From contig JAURQH010000012.1 in the NCBI GenBank assembly GCA_030836185.1, positions 1-34,178 on the forward strand: a stretch of DNA of 34,178 nucleotides, written 5' to 3'. Source of the DNA: Planctomycetota bacterium (lineage in GTDB: Bacteria; Planctomycetota; Planctomycetia; Planctomycetales; Planctomycetaceae). Below the pieces are notes generated by a model. The model was not told the origin of the DNA. It ran no database searches and saw nothing but the letters and a program-made list of their open reading frames with translations. Of the stretch, positions 1 to 8,214 are shown piece by piece. Position numbers and translations under genes: made by a program. How positions within the stretch are numbered: position 1 is the stretch's first letter; the number at the start of each line of letters is the position of its first letter.

Positions 1-139
1 AACTCATCGGAGAAGACGCGTCTGGTGCGTTTTGGCTTCTCGGATGAGTGGGAATGGTTGGCAGAATTGTTTGACATGGGCTTCCTCCAAATGGATGATA
101 AAGGTTCCATTTGTTCTCCGCCATTGTTGGTCTACCGCA
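1..139 (+). pseudogene. Duplicated 5' fragment of the hypothetical gene at the right end
   Basis: Bases 2-139 are an exact reverse complement of 34041-34178. The reading frame encodes the same segment (…RFGFSDEWEWLAELFDMGF…LLVYR) as the right-end gene. After base 139 the identity stops abruptly inside a codon context that continues normally in the right-end copy (…VYRNYKPIN), whereas here it runs into a palindromic intergenic sequence. The open frame that continues to about 264 then overlaps the end of the RND pump gene and looks non-coding. The fragment is therefore either a truncated paralogue or an assembly product of a shared inverted repeat at both contig ends. Its upstream part lies outside the window. 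Confidence 0.6.
2..139. repeat. Terminal inverted repeat, left copy (138 bp, perfect)
   Basis: Bases 2-139 match the reverse complement of 34041-34178 with no mismatch seen. The outermost 48 bases can themselves fold: bases 2-15 pair with 36-49 (13 of 14 positions), and 16-19 pair with 27-30 inside the loop. Both window ends therefore lie at the base of a strong hairpin. The repeat lies within coding sequence, with no transposase and no target duplication visible. Confidence 0.9.
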
Positions 140-166
140 GGATACGCTGCGCTATCCCAGCCTACA
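138..166. repeat. REP-like short palindromic intergenic sequence
   Basis: Immediately after the inverted repeat the sequence reads GGATACGCTGCGCTATCC (140-157), with stem GGATA/TATCC, followed by CAGCCTAC. Short sequences of this GGATA…TATCC type followed by CAGCCTAC resemble interspersed extragenic palindromes that I recall from bacterial genomes, including planctomycetes. No second copy occurs in the window, so the repeat status is inferred. Its position exactly at the breakpoint of the terminal duplication is suggestive. Confidence 0.35.
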
Positions 167-204
167 AAAAACAACAGAACACCAAAAATCTAATCCATCC
201 CACC

Positions 205-3200
205 TTATTCAGCCAATTCTTGCAAATGGTGAATGGTCGAGAGTCGGTCGGCTTCATGCCGTGAGAAGAACCAGAACAGGCCCGGCCTCAACAGAAACTC
301 ACACAATGTCGAAGTGACCAAGCCGCCGAGGATGACGGTCGCGACCGGGAAAAGGATTTCTTTCCCCGGTAAATGACCACCGATGACGAGAGGGACAAGT
401 CCAATGCCTGTCGTAAGAGCCGTCATCAACACCGGCGCCAATCGTTCGAGGCTGCCGCGGAGAATCATTTCGCGGGTGAAGCCGTCCTCGCGATACAGAT
501 GCAGATAATGGCCGATGAGCAGGATACCGTTTCGAGCGGCAATTCCGCCGAGAGAAATGAAGCCGACCATCGAGGCGACCGAGAGGGATTGTCCCGTCAA
601 CTTAATCGCGGCGACTCCACCGATGAATGCCGCTGGCAAAGCGACCAGAATTTGTAACACAACACCCCATGACGGGAAGCTCGAATAAAGCACCACGCCG
701 ATCACAATCATGGCAACAGCGCTGAGCAGCACGATACGTTGTGAGGCTTCGCGTTGTGCCTCAAACTGTCCCGCGTAGACTACAAAATAGCCTTCGGGAA
801 GATCGACATCCCGACGAATTGTTTCTTGAATTTCCTTTACAGCGCTTTCCAAGTCCCTGCCCATCGTATTGACGCGGACCACAATCCGTCGGCGTGAATC
901 TTCTCGTTGGATCGTATTCGGCCCGACGCCTTGTCGAATATCGGCAACGGCTCCGAGAGGAATTTCTTCGCCGTGAGGCAATTCCATTCGCAGGCGTTTG
1001 AGAGATTCGTAGTCCTCCCGAAATTCATCATCGAGACGCACAACGAGATCGAATGTCCGTTGGTCTTCTAAAATGATTGAGACAGTGCGACCGTTGAGAG
1101 CCGTTTCGATGAAGTGATTGACGTACTCTGCCGAGATGCCGTAAAACGCGAGCTTGTCACGTTTCAAGCTGATTCTCAATTGAGGAATGTTTTGTTGTTG
1201 TTCGACGACCGGGTCGGCGATGCCTTCGATGCCTGAGATGGCTTGTTTGATTTCATTGGCTTCTTGCCGCAAGGTGTCGAGATCATCCCCGAAGAGTTTG
1301 ATGGCAATTTGTGCCTGTACCCCGGAGAGCATGTGGCTAATCAAGTGAGCGATGGGTTGCTCGACTTCGTGTTGAATACCGGGAATTTCTTCGACCTGTT
1401 CCGTGAGTAGTTTGATTAAACCTTCTCGCGAGAGACCGCTCTCGGGATTGAGGGAGATGACATACTCGGCCACGTTAACCCCCATTGCGTGCTCATCTTC
1501 TTCAGCCCGTCCCATCCGGTTAGTGAATGAAAGTAGCGGTGCGTTCGGGTTTTCTTCGCTGACCAAGAGCTTTTCAAATCGACGATCTACCAATTTGCAA
1601 ACCTCTTTTGTGGTTTCTAAAGAGGTTCCCGGCGGTTGGAAAATATTGACCTGCGCGGCCCCTTCGTCGAAAGCGGGCAAGAAGTCTTTTCCCATTTGTA
1701 CGACCGTTACCACGCTGACACAAACCAGCAAGAAGGTGGCACCACCGATCACCGCTAATCCGACCGAAGACATGCTGAGACGAATAAGTGGAGTCATTAG
1801 CCACTTGATGCCTCTCAGAAAAAAGCCATCTTTATTCTGCTGAGTGATGGCGGCATTCGAGAGGAGATAATAAGACAGAACCGGCGTAACGGTGAGCGAG
1901 ACCACGGTGGATGCCATGATCGAGACGATGTAGGCGATGCCGAGAGGTGTGAACAAGCGGCCTTCCATTCCCGTCAACGCAAAAAGTGGTGAGAAGACCA
2001 CAATGACCAGCACGGTGCTGATGATGATGGCCCCACGAACTTCCCGCGAGGCATCGTAGATCACTTCGAGAGTTGGGCGTTTCTTTTCTTTTTGTGAGTT
2101 TTCTTTCAGGCGATGAAAAATATTTTCCACATCGACGATGGCATCATCGACGAGCTCTCCCAACGCGACGGCAATTCCGCCCAGCGTCATGACGTTGATG
2201 GATTGCCCCAGCCAATTGAAAATCAGCGCTGTGGTCATCAAAGAGAGAGGGATGGCGGTGAGTGTGATTAACGTGGTGCGGAAGTTGAGAAGAAACAGAA
2301 ACAAGACCAAGACCACTAAAATCGCCCCATCACGGACCGCCTCAATGACATTTTCGACGCTGTAATCGATAAATTCCCGTTGCTCGTAGGTTGATGTGAG
2401 AACCACATCTTCCGGCATTCCCTGTCTCAGTTCTTCGAGGGCCTCGTTGATTTCGTCGGTCAGTCTTCTGGTATCGGCGCCCGGTTGTTTTTGGATGGTA
2501 ATGACGACTGCTTCGCGACCGTTGACTGTGGAATCACCCCGTTTGATCTGGCCTCGTTCCACGACTCTGGCGATGTCTGAAATCAGGATCGGTCGAATTT
2601 CTCCATGCTTGACGACAACCTGCTCCAGCTCCTCCATTGAATTGATACGGCCCAATCCGCGTACCAGAAGTTCCTGGCTGTTGCGATTGATGTACCCGCC
2701 GGTGACATTCAAATTCGAGTCAGCAAGTGCTTGTTCCACATCGTGCATCGTCACTTCATAAGTGTGCATTTGATGCAAGTCGGTGAGAACCTGATATTGC
2801 TTGCGACCGCCTCCCATTGTGATCACCTGAGAGATACCAGGAATCGTCAACAATCGTTTTTTGACAACCCAGTCGGCTTGAGTTCGCAGGTTGAGCATCT
2901 CTTGTTCGGTAGTATCCGGCTTCTCGTAATACATCCCGGCGATCATGATTTGACCAAGCAGCGAAGAGATCGGTCCCATTTGCGGGTCGATCCCTTCAGG
3001 TAATGTATCGAGGACGGTGGCAATGCGTTCCTGAACAATTTGGCGAGCCGTATAAACATCGGCTGACCAATCGAACTCGACATAGATCAGCGAGAAACCA
3101 ATGTCTGAGGTGCTGTGCACCGCCATCACGCCGTTGGCACCATTGAGAACCGATTCCAGTGGAAAAGTCACCAGAGTTTCAACTTCCTCGGGAGCGTAGC

Positions 3201-3363
3201 CATGACATTCGGTAAGCAGAACAACGCGCGGGCGCGTTAAATCGGGAAGAACATCGATGGAAAGTCGTGTGGCCGTCACGCTGCCGTAAATCATGACCGC
3301 CAATGAGGCGACCAAAATCATGGGTCTGTTTTGCAGGGCAAACCGAATAACGGCATTCAACAT
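205..3363 (-). CDS. Heavy-metal RND efflux pump, CusA/CzcA family
   Basis: The 1052-residue protein has the size and architecture of an inner-membrane HME-RND proton/metal antiporter. An N-terminal membrane segment (about 10-30) is followed by a periplasmic porter domain with the family-typical start (RLSIDVLPDLTRPRV…EVETLVTFPLE). A helix bundle covers about 335-540, with the transmembrane-4 motif ALGELVDDAIVDVEN at 400-414. A second porter domain and a second helix bundle (about 870-1040) follow. D406 and E413 correspond to the conserved acidic proton-relay residues of CzcA; the first aspartate of the CzcA motif is alanine here, as in CusA. By eye the CusA methionine relay is not conserved, so the metal is uncertain. 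The start is ATG at 3363, 39 bases after the fusion-protein stop, so the two genes form an operon. No outer-membrane channel gene follows within the window. Confidence 0.93.
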   Translation of the reverse strand: MLNAVIRFALQNRPMILVASLAVMIYGSVTATRLSIDVLPDLTRPRVVLLTECHGYAPEEVETLVTFPLESVLNGANGVMAVHSTSDIGFSLIYVEFDWSADVYTARQIVQERIATVLDTLPEGIDPQMGPISSLLGQIMIAGMYYEKPDTTEQEMLNLRTQADWVVKKRLLTIPGISQVITMGGGRKQYQVLTDLHQMHTYEVTMHDVEQALADSNLNVTGGYINRNSQELLVRGLGRINSMEELEQVVVKHGEIRPILISDIARVVERGQIKRGDSTVNGREAVVITIQKQPGADTRRLTDEINEALEELRQGMPEDVVLTSTYEQREFIDYSVENVIEAVRDGAILVVLVLFLFLLNFRTTLITLTAIPLSLMTTALIFNWLGQSINVMTLGGIAVALGELVDDAIVDVENIFHRLKENSQKEKKRPTLEVIYDASREVRGAIIISTVLVIVVFSPLFALTGMEGRLFTPLGIAYIVSIMASTVVSLTVTPVLSYYLLSNAAITQQNKDGFFLRGIKWLMTPLIRLSMSSVGLAVIGGATFLLVCVSVVTVVQMGKDFLPAFDEGAAQVNIFQPPGTSLETTKEVCKLVDRRFEKLLVSEENPNAPLLSFTNRMGRAEEDEHAMGVNVAEYVISLNPESGLSREGLIKLLTEQVEEIPGIQHEVEQPIAHLISHMLSGVQAQIAIKLFGDDLDTLRQEANEIKQAISGIEGIADPVVEQQQNIPQLRISLKRDKLAFYGISAEYVNHFIETALNGRTVSIILEDQRTFDLVVRLDDEFREDYESLKRLRMELPHGEEIPLGAVADIRQGVGPNTIQREDSRRRIVVRVNTMGRDLESAVKEIQETIRRDVDLPEGYFVVYAGQFEAQREASQRIVLLSAVAMIVIGVVLYSSFPSWGVVLQILVALPAAFIGGVAAIKLTGQSLSVASMVGFISLGGIAARNGILLIGHYLHLYREDGFTREMILRGSLERLAPVLMTALTTGIGLVPLVIGGHLPGKEILFPVATVILGGLVTSTLCEFLLRPGLFWFFSRHEADRLSTIHHLQELAE

Positions 3364-3402
3364 GGGAGGAGAGCTTTACAGGTTTATGTGGATGTGAGGC
3401 GT

Positions 3403-4815
3403 CTAGTGGGAGTGTCCATGGTGGTCGTGGCCTCCACCCCCAGAATCCGATTTGAGGGCGACTTGCAACTGATAGGCCTTATTGACGGCAATAGAATCGC
3501 CAGCATTCAATTGATCACCCGCGGCCACCACGACAGTTTTGGAATCTCGAAAAAGCACTTTGACGGGAACAGGTTCAAACTCTAACTCGCTGCCATGGTC
3601 GTGACCGTGATCATCCCCTTCTTCTTCAGCGGTATGATCGTGTTGAAGTCGTTTAAAGACGAATGTATTCACGCCGTCATCCACAATGGCCGTGATGGGG
3701 AGAGGAAAGTGTCCCTCGATCACTTCTACGGGAATGGAAATGTGGACCCGTTGCCCTGGTTTATATCTCCAGGTTCGGAAAACATTGCCATCCCGGTCGA
3801 GCGTTTCGGTGAGGACATCGTTTTTCAAGGGAATGTAAAATCGAAAAGTTTGTGACTCTTCATCAACATGGTTATCGATGTAGAGAATTTCGAATCCTTT
3901 GACGTTTTCTTCGTACTCACCCAAGCCGAGTTGTAGCGTGACATCCCATTCCGAGGCTTTGAGACGGATCAGGTTTTCGATTTCATCTTCAAATGCCTGT
4001 CCTTCCACATACAACTCCGCATGCCAAGCAAGATGGCTGAGATCATCCCCCGGTCGGACAGATTTCCCTGGAAAAACATCGAGATCTTCGATGGTGTAAA
4101 GATACGATTCCTGTGTTACATCCTTCGAACTGTTGGACTTTGGGCTTTGTTGATTGAAATCAGGAACACGGACGGTAAATTCTCGGAGCAATTTTCCCGT
4201 TGAGACGATGCCGTCAATTTGCGTGTTGTTGAGCCCTCGGACCAGTAATTCCTGACTGCGCACATCCCGCTGGCCGAGCAATTGCTTGCGTGTGTATTCG
4301 AGTTCGAGTTTCTGTTTCCCGGCGATCCCCCCCGACTCGGCGAGTGGTTTCAGGCGTTCAATTTCTGATTGGTTGATGTCCAGCTTTTTGAGAATTCCCA
4401 AAAGTTCGGATTGGGCGGTGGCGAGTGCTTCTCCGGTGAGCTGCAAATCGAAAAGAGGGTCTCCCGGATTGACAGCCTGACCGGGAACCGCATGCACGCG
4501 GGTGACGATTCCATTGACGGTTGTTGAGACGATATGACTACTGCGCCCCGGTTTTTCCACAACTGATCCTGGAATAAGAGACGATTTTCGATAGGGAGCA
4601 GCAATGACCCGGCGCATTTTGAGGTCGATCATTTCACGTTGTTCTTTGGTCAGAACAAGGACATTTTCGTGATCATCGTGCGTTTCTTCTTCTCCCTCGG
4701 TTTGAGTGGACCCTGTAGGAGTTCCCCAAGGTGCGATGATGCCCACGAGAAGACCGGATGAAAAAACCGTCCCAAATGCAATCAGGCCGACCAGAATGTT
4801 TCGTTTGACGCTCAT
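3403..4815 (-). CDS. Periplasmic membrane fusion protein (CusB/CzcB type), His-rich
   Basis: This is the 470-residue adaptor of the tripartite metal pump, linking the RND protein to an outer-membrane channel. An N-terminal signal anchor (about 5-28) is followed by a short His/Asp/Glu segment (EGEEETHDDHENV). A biotinyl-lipoyl-like half follows (VNGIVTRVHAVPGQAVNPGDPLFDLQ), then a helical hairpin (about 140-210) and beta-barrel domains. There are two histidine clusters near the C-terminus: DDHGHDHGSELE, and the terminal GGGGHDHHGHSH. These are likely metal-binding and point to divalent or copper-group metals. I chose ATG at 4815 because it begins just before the anchor; a TTG 19 codons upstream would add an implausible leader. 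No Shine-Dalgarno is evident. It is the first gene of the operon and overlaps nothing. Confidence 0.9.
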   Translation of the reverse strand: MSVKRNILVGLIAFGTVFSSGLLVGIIAPWGTPTGSTQTEGEEETHDDHENVLVLTKEQREMIDLKMRRVIAAPYRKSSLIPGSVVEKPGRSSHIVSTTVNGIVTRVHAVPGQAVNPGDPLFDLQLTGEALATAQSELLGILKKLDINQSEIERLKPLAESGGIAGKQKLELEYTRKQLLGQRDVRSQELLVRGLNNTQIDGIVSTGKLLREFTVRVPDFNQQSPKSNSSKDVTQESYLYTIEDLDVFPGKSVRPGDDLSHLAWHAELYVEGQAFEDEIENLIRLKASEWDVTLQLGLGEYEENVKGFEILYIDNHVDEESQTFRFYIPLKNDVLTETLDRDGNVFRTWRYKPGQRVHISIPVEVIEGHFPLPITAIVDDGVNTFVFKRLQHDHTAEEEGDDHGHDHGSELEFEPVPVKVLFRDSKTVVVAAGDQLNAGDSIAVNKAYQLQVALKSDSGGGGHDHHGHSH

Positions 4816-4929
4816 GGATGTCAACTTCAGGAGGTAATTAGCGAGGAATTGTACGTGCCCAAGTCCTTGCAAACATTATGGTTACTTATGGACGCCAGGT
4901 ACAGGCCGCGTTGGGAGGGTGTGGGGATC

Positions 4930-4962
4930 AAAAAAGCCGCGGTAGAGGGCTCCACAACGGCT
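4930..4962 (-). terminator. Terminator-like hairpin in the efflux-operon leader
   Basis: Read on the minus strand, AGCCG pairs with CGGCT. GTGGA pairs with TCTAC (one G-U) around a GCCC loop, with a 2x2 internal loop between the two stems, and a run of six T (4935-4930) follows directly. It lies about 115 bases upstream of the fusion-protein start and downstream of the predicted promoter. There is no minus-strand gene upstream for it to terminate, so premature termination within the leader is the natural reading. Confidence 0.45.
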
Positions 4963-4964
4963 CT

Positions 4965-5048
4965 TCAAGAAAGGAGATGTTTGGCGGGTGCAATAATTTT
5001 GTTGAGAGACTTCAATTCAAGAACGCAATTGAGTGTGACTCTCTTCAC
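4965..5048 (-). CDS. Possible 27-residue leader peptide upstream of efflux operon
   Basis: A GTG-initiated frame of 27 codons ends with TGA at 4967-4965, two bases before the terminator-like hairpin at 4962-4935. The GTG lies almost at the predicted transcription start, so translation would be leaderless or nearly so; an AGGA lies only three bases upstream. The peptide begins VKRVTLNCVLELK and contains one Cys and one His. Stop codon and hairpin are arranged as in translation-coupled attenuators, but a chance frame of this length is quite possible. Confidence 0.25.
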   Translation of the reverse strand: MKRVTLNCVLELKSLNKIIAPAKHLLS

Positions 5049-5054
5049 GATTCC

Positions 5055-5083
5055 TTTATACCGTTCCGTCCCTATCGATTCAA
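5055..5083 (-). promoter_or_regulatory. Predicted promoter of the metal efflux operon
   Basis: On the minus strand TTGAAT (5083-5078) is followed by exactly 17 bases and then TATAAA (5060-5055). Transcription would start near 5048, giving a leader of about 230 nucleotides before the fusion-protein ATG at 4815. No experimental support; the boxes match the consensus at 4/6 and 5/6 positions. Confidence 0.45.
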
Positions 5084-5166
5084 ATTTTATTCAGGAGTTC
5101 ACATTGACCGCTCCCTCGGTCATAATGGGTGATAGTCTCTAAATTGCCTCCAGCTAATGAGTTGAT

Positions 5167-8100
5167 ATGTATCGACAATTTTTGATATTCGCGACAACTG
5201 TTGTTCTATTCGGGGCTTTGTCTGCCTTTGCTGATGACAAAATTCCCGACTATGAACGGGATATTCTGCCGATCTTTGCAGAGCGTTGTACTTATTGTCA
5301 TGGAGAAGACGAGCAGAAGTCGGGGCTTAGTTTGCACGCTTTGGGGCATTTGAAACGGGGAGGAGACCGCACGGTCCCCGTAGTGCCGGGGAAAAGTGAA
5401 GAAAGCTTGCTGTATAAGGCGTTGGTAGAAGAGGGTGATCTTCCCAAAATGCCGCTGGATGACGACCCGCTTTCCAAAGCAGAGATCGCCGTCGTCAAAA
5501 AATGGATCGATGGCGGAGCTCCAGGTTGGAAAGAAACCCCTCTCGCTCGCCGTATCGTCAAGACCGATCATTGGTCCTTCCAGCCGATTGCCGACCCCAC
5601 GCCCCCACAATTGAGTGACAGTTCGCGGATTCGAAATCCGATAGACCAGTTTGTCCAGCAGAAGTTAATCAATGAGGGAGTCTCTCCGTCGCCAGAAGCC
5701 GATCGTCGGACATTGATTCGTCGCTTGTCGCTCGATTTGCTGGGCTTGCTTCCCGAGCCCAAAGAGGTTGAGACGTTCGTGAATGACACCCGTCCTGATG
5801 CTTACGAGCAAGTGGTGAATCGCTTGCTTGATTCTCCTCACTTCGGCGAACGCTGGGGAAGACATTGGCTCGATGCCGCCCGCTACGCGGACTCCAACGG
5901 CTATACCATCGACGGAGCGCGCAGTATCTGGCCATATCGTGACTGGGTGATTGAGGCGTTCAATCAAGATATGCCGTTTGATCAGTTCATCATCGAACAG
6001 TTGGCAGGTGACTTGCTACCCGAGCCTACTCGCGAGCAGTTGGTGGCGACTGGTTTTCATCGCAATACGTTGATCAACGAAGAAGGTGGAACGGACAAAG
6101 AACAATTCCGTGTGGAAGCGGTCGTTGATCGTGTTTCCACGACGGGGACCGTCTTGATGGGGCTGACGGTTGGTTGTGCTCAATGTCATACTCACAAGTA
6201 CGATCCGATCACTCAGCGTGAATTTTATGAGCTGTTTGCTGTCTTCAATCAATGTGATGAACCTTATCTCGATTTGCCAACTCCTGAACAGGACAATCAG
6301 AAAGCAGAACTGACGGCCAAAGTTTCTGCGGCGAAGAAGGCTCTCAAAGATTACAAATCGCAGGACGGCAAAAGTGACTCCATCAAAACCGATTCCTGGA
6401 ACGCCATCGAGCAATGGCTTTCTTCCCCAGAACGCTTCTGGAAACCGACGAAACTCGCAAGTGTTTCTGCCCAAGGAATGACAACATTCGAAGATTTAGG
6501 CGACCACTCGTGGCTTGCTGTGAAGCCCGAAAATCATGAAACGTACATCCTCGAATTTGAAGCCAATGTCGGGATTTTAAGTGGTTTGAGACTCGAAGCA
6601 CTCACGCATGAACGAATTCCCGGTAACGGGCCAGGCTACACGCCACACGGTAATTTCACGTTGAACAATGTCCGCCTGGAAAAAGCGGATGGCACGGAAA
6701 TCCCGCTAGTTCGAGCGGTTGCCGATCACGCACAAGATGGAGGACCGGCAAAAAACACGCTCGATGACGATCCCAAATCCTTCTGGGCCATCAACGGGGC
6801 GAAGGCTCATACCGACAAAGAGATTCAGTTTGAATTGGGTGAGGAAGTCACCATCACCAAAGGGGCCAAGTTACGACTGATTCTCGAACAGGCATACGGC
6901 GATCGACCCTATGTCATCGGTCGTTTTCGCCTCTCACAGACATCGGCTCATCGTGATTACCTGCAAGTCGGATTGTTGAATCGCCGAAAATGGGAACAGG
7001 ATGGAAAGTTTGATCTCAAACAGAAATCGGCGGAGATTCAAAAACAGATCAAGGATCTCGATCCCGAACATAGGCGGTTGCAACAAGCGATCAAAACTGC
7101 CGAAGCAGAATTGAAAAACCTGAAGGCAAAAATCACGCGGTCAATGATCTTGAGACAAAAGGCGCAACCAAGGACAACCCACGTTCATGTACGGGGCGAC
7201 TTTCTTCGTAAGGGTGTTGAAGTAAACGCGAATGTTCCTGCTGTCTTGCACGATTTGCCAGAGGGAGTTGATACCCCCAATCGTCTGGAATTCGCACATT
7301 GGTTGATGTCTCCTCAAAATCCGTTGACGGCACGAGTGACCGTGAATCGTTTCTGGCAACGGTTGTTTGGATTGGGCATTGTTGAGACTGAAAACGACTT
7401 TGGACTACAGGGTTCTAAGCCCACTCATCCCCAGCTACTCGATTGGTTATCCCGCGAGTTTATGGATCAAGGCTGGAGCGTCAAATCGATTCTCAAGACC
7501 ATCGTGATGTCTCATACCTATCGACAATCATCCCGTCTTAATTCGGAGATGCTCAAAGATGATCCTCGAAATCGACAACTCGCTCGACAATCCCGCATTC
7601 GGCTTGACGCAGAAATCATTCGAGATGTGGCCCTCGATGCGGCTGGGTTACTTTCGGAAAAAATGGGTGGCCCCGGCGTCTATCCTCCACAACCTGACGG
7701 GATTTATGTGCTCACTCAGGTCAAAAAGAAATGGGACACCGATACCGGCCCAGATCGGTATCGTCGAGGCGTTTACACATACCTATGGCGGTCCTCTCCT
7801 TATCCATTTTTGCCGACATTTGATGCACCATCACCTACGATGGCCTGCACTCGTCGCCCGCGATCCAATACTCCCCTGCAAGCACTGACTATGGCGAACG
7901 ATGCCGCCTTTATCGAGATGGCAGAAGGACTCGCAGAGCGAATTCTGAAAGAGGGCCCCGATTATCAGGAAGGTCGGGTTCGTTACGCCTGGGAAATCTG
8001 TTTTTCACGCGAACCGACCAAAGCAGAATTGAATCGGATGTCTCAATTTGTTTCGCAACAAAAAGAACGTCTGACAAATAGTAATGCCGAAAGTCCCATT

Positions 8101-8205
8101 GCAGACTCTGTCGAATCGGAAAAAATTCCGCTGGCCGATCGTGCCGCGTGGCTACTCACGGCTCGTGTGATGATGAATCTTGATGAATTTATTACCCGTG
8201 AATAA
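5167..8205 (+). CDS. Planctomycete cytochrome C / DUF1549 / DUF1553 protein
   Basis: The 1012-residue exported protein starts with a signal peptide (about 1-22). A planctomycete-type cytochrome c domain follows, with heme motif CTYCH at 41-45 and a possible distal Met in LPKMPLDD. The DUF1549 domain (about 155-370) contains the family-typical [13 protein letters not shown] with a second CXXCH at 337-341. A middle region (about 430-590) looks like a discoidin-type beta sandwich. A coiled coil (about 615-660) precedes the DUF1553 domain (about 700-1000). This family is hugely expanded in Planctomycetes, is usually encoded next to a DUF1501 protein as here, and is suspected of roles in periplasmic polysaccharide breakdown or electron transfer. 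No function is proven. The start is ATG at 5167. Confidence 0.93.
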   Translation: MYRQFLIFATTVVLFGALSAFADDKIPDYERDILPIFAERCTYCHGEDEQKSGLSLHALGHLKRGGDRTVPVVPGKSEESLLYKALVEEGDLPKMPLDDDPLSKAEIAVVKKWIDGGAPGWKETPLARRIVKTDHWSFQPIADPTPPQLSDSSRIRNPIDQFVQQKLINEGVSPSPEADRRTLIRRLSLDLLGLLPEPKEVETFVNDTRPDAYEQVVNRLLDSPHFGERWGRHWLDAARYADSNGYTIDGARSIWPYRDWVIEAFNQDMPFDQFIIEQLAGDLLPEPTREQLVATGFHRNTLINEEGGTDKEQFRVEAVVDRVSTTGTVLMGLTVGCAQCHTHKYDPITQREFYELFAVFNQCDEPYLDLPTPEQDNQKAELTAKVSAAKKALKDYKSQDGKSDSIKTDSWNAIEQWLSSPERFWKPTKLASVSAQGMTTFEDLGDHSWLAVKPENHETYILEFEANVGILSGLRLEALTHERIPGNGPGYTPHGNFTLNNVRLEKADGTEIPLVRAVADHAQDGGPAKNTLDDDPKSFWAINGAKAHTDKEIQFELGEEVTITKGAKLRLILEQAYGDRPYVIGRFRLSQTSAHRDYLQVGLLNRRKWEQDGKFDLKQKSAEIQKQIKDLDPEHRRLQQAIKTAEAELKNLKAKITRSMILRQKAQPRTTHVHVRGDFLRKGVEVNANVPAVLHDLPEGVDTPNRLEFAHWLMSPQNPLTARVTVNRFWQRLFGLGIVETENDFGLQGSKPTHPQLLDWLSREFMDQGWSVKSILKTIVMSHTYRQSSRLNSEMLKDDPRNRQLARQSRIRLDAEIIRDVALDAAGLLSEKMGGPGVYPPQPDGIYVLTQVKKKWDTDTGPDRYRRGVYTYLWRSSPYPFLPTFDAPSPTMACTRRPRSNTPLQALTMANDAAFIEMAEGLAERILKEGPDYQEGRVRYAWEICFSREPTKAELNRMSQFVSQQKERLTNSNAESPIADSVESEKIPLADRAAWLLTARVMMNLDEFITRE

Positions 8206-8214
8206 CGGATCTTG

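Larger units (their letters stand above)
4816..5166. other. Divergent intergenic region and efflux-operon leader
   Basis: This 351-base region separates the efflux operon (minus) from the DUF1549/DUF1553 gene (plus). On the minus strand it contains a good sigma-70-like promoter, a possible 27-codon leader ORF and a hairpin plus T-run, each listed separately. I see no convincing plus-strand promoter. Open frames on the plus strand across 4849-5142 have no protein-like features. Confidence 0.7.

Noticed and set aside
25-264. 79-residue plus-strand frame at the left edge as a full gene
   Set aside because: Only the first 115 bases are coding-like (duplicate of the right-end gene); the rest runs through a palindrome and into the antisense of the RND pump end.
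2640-4260. The shared peptide SQELLVRGL in both the RND pump and the fusion protein
   Set aside because: It is a nine-residue coincidence in unrelated domain positions. There is no DNA-level repeat around it, so gene conversion or duplication is not supported.
4849-5142. 97-residue plus-strand frame upstream of the DUF1549 gene
   Set aside because: It overlaps the efflux leader, has low-complexity composition, no ribosome site and no recognisable domain.
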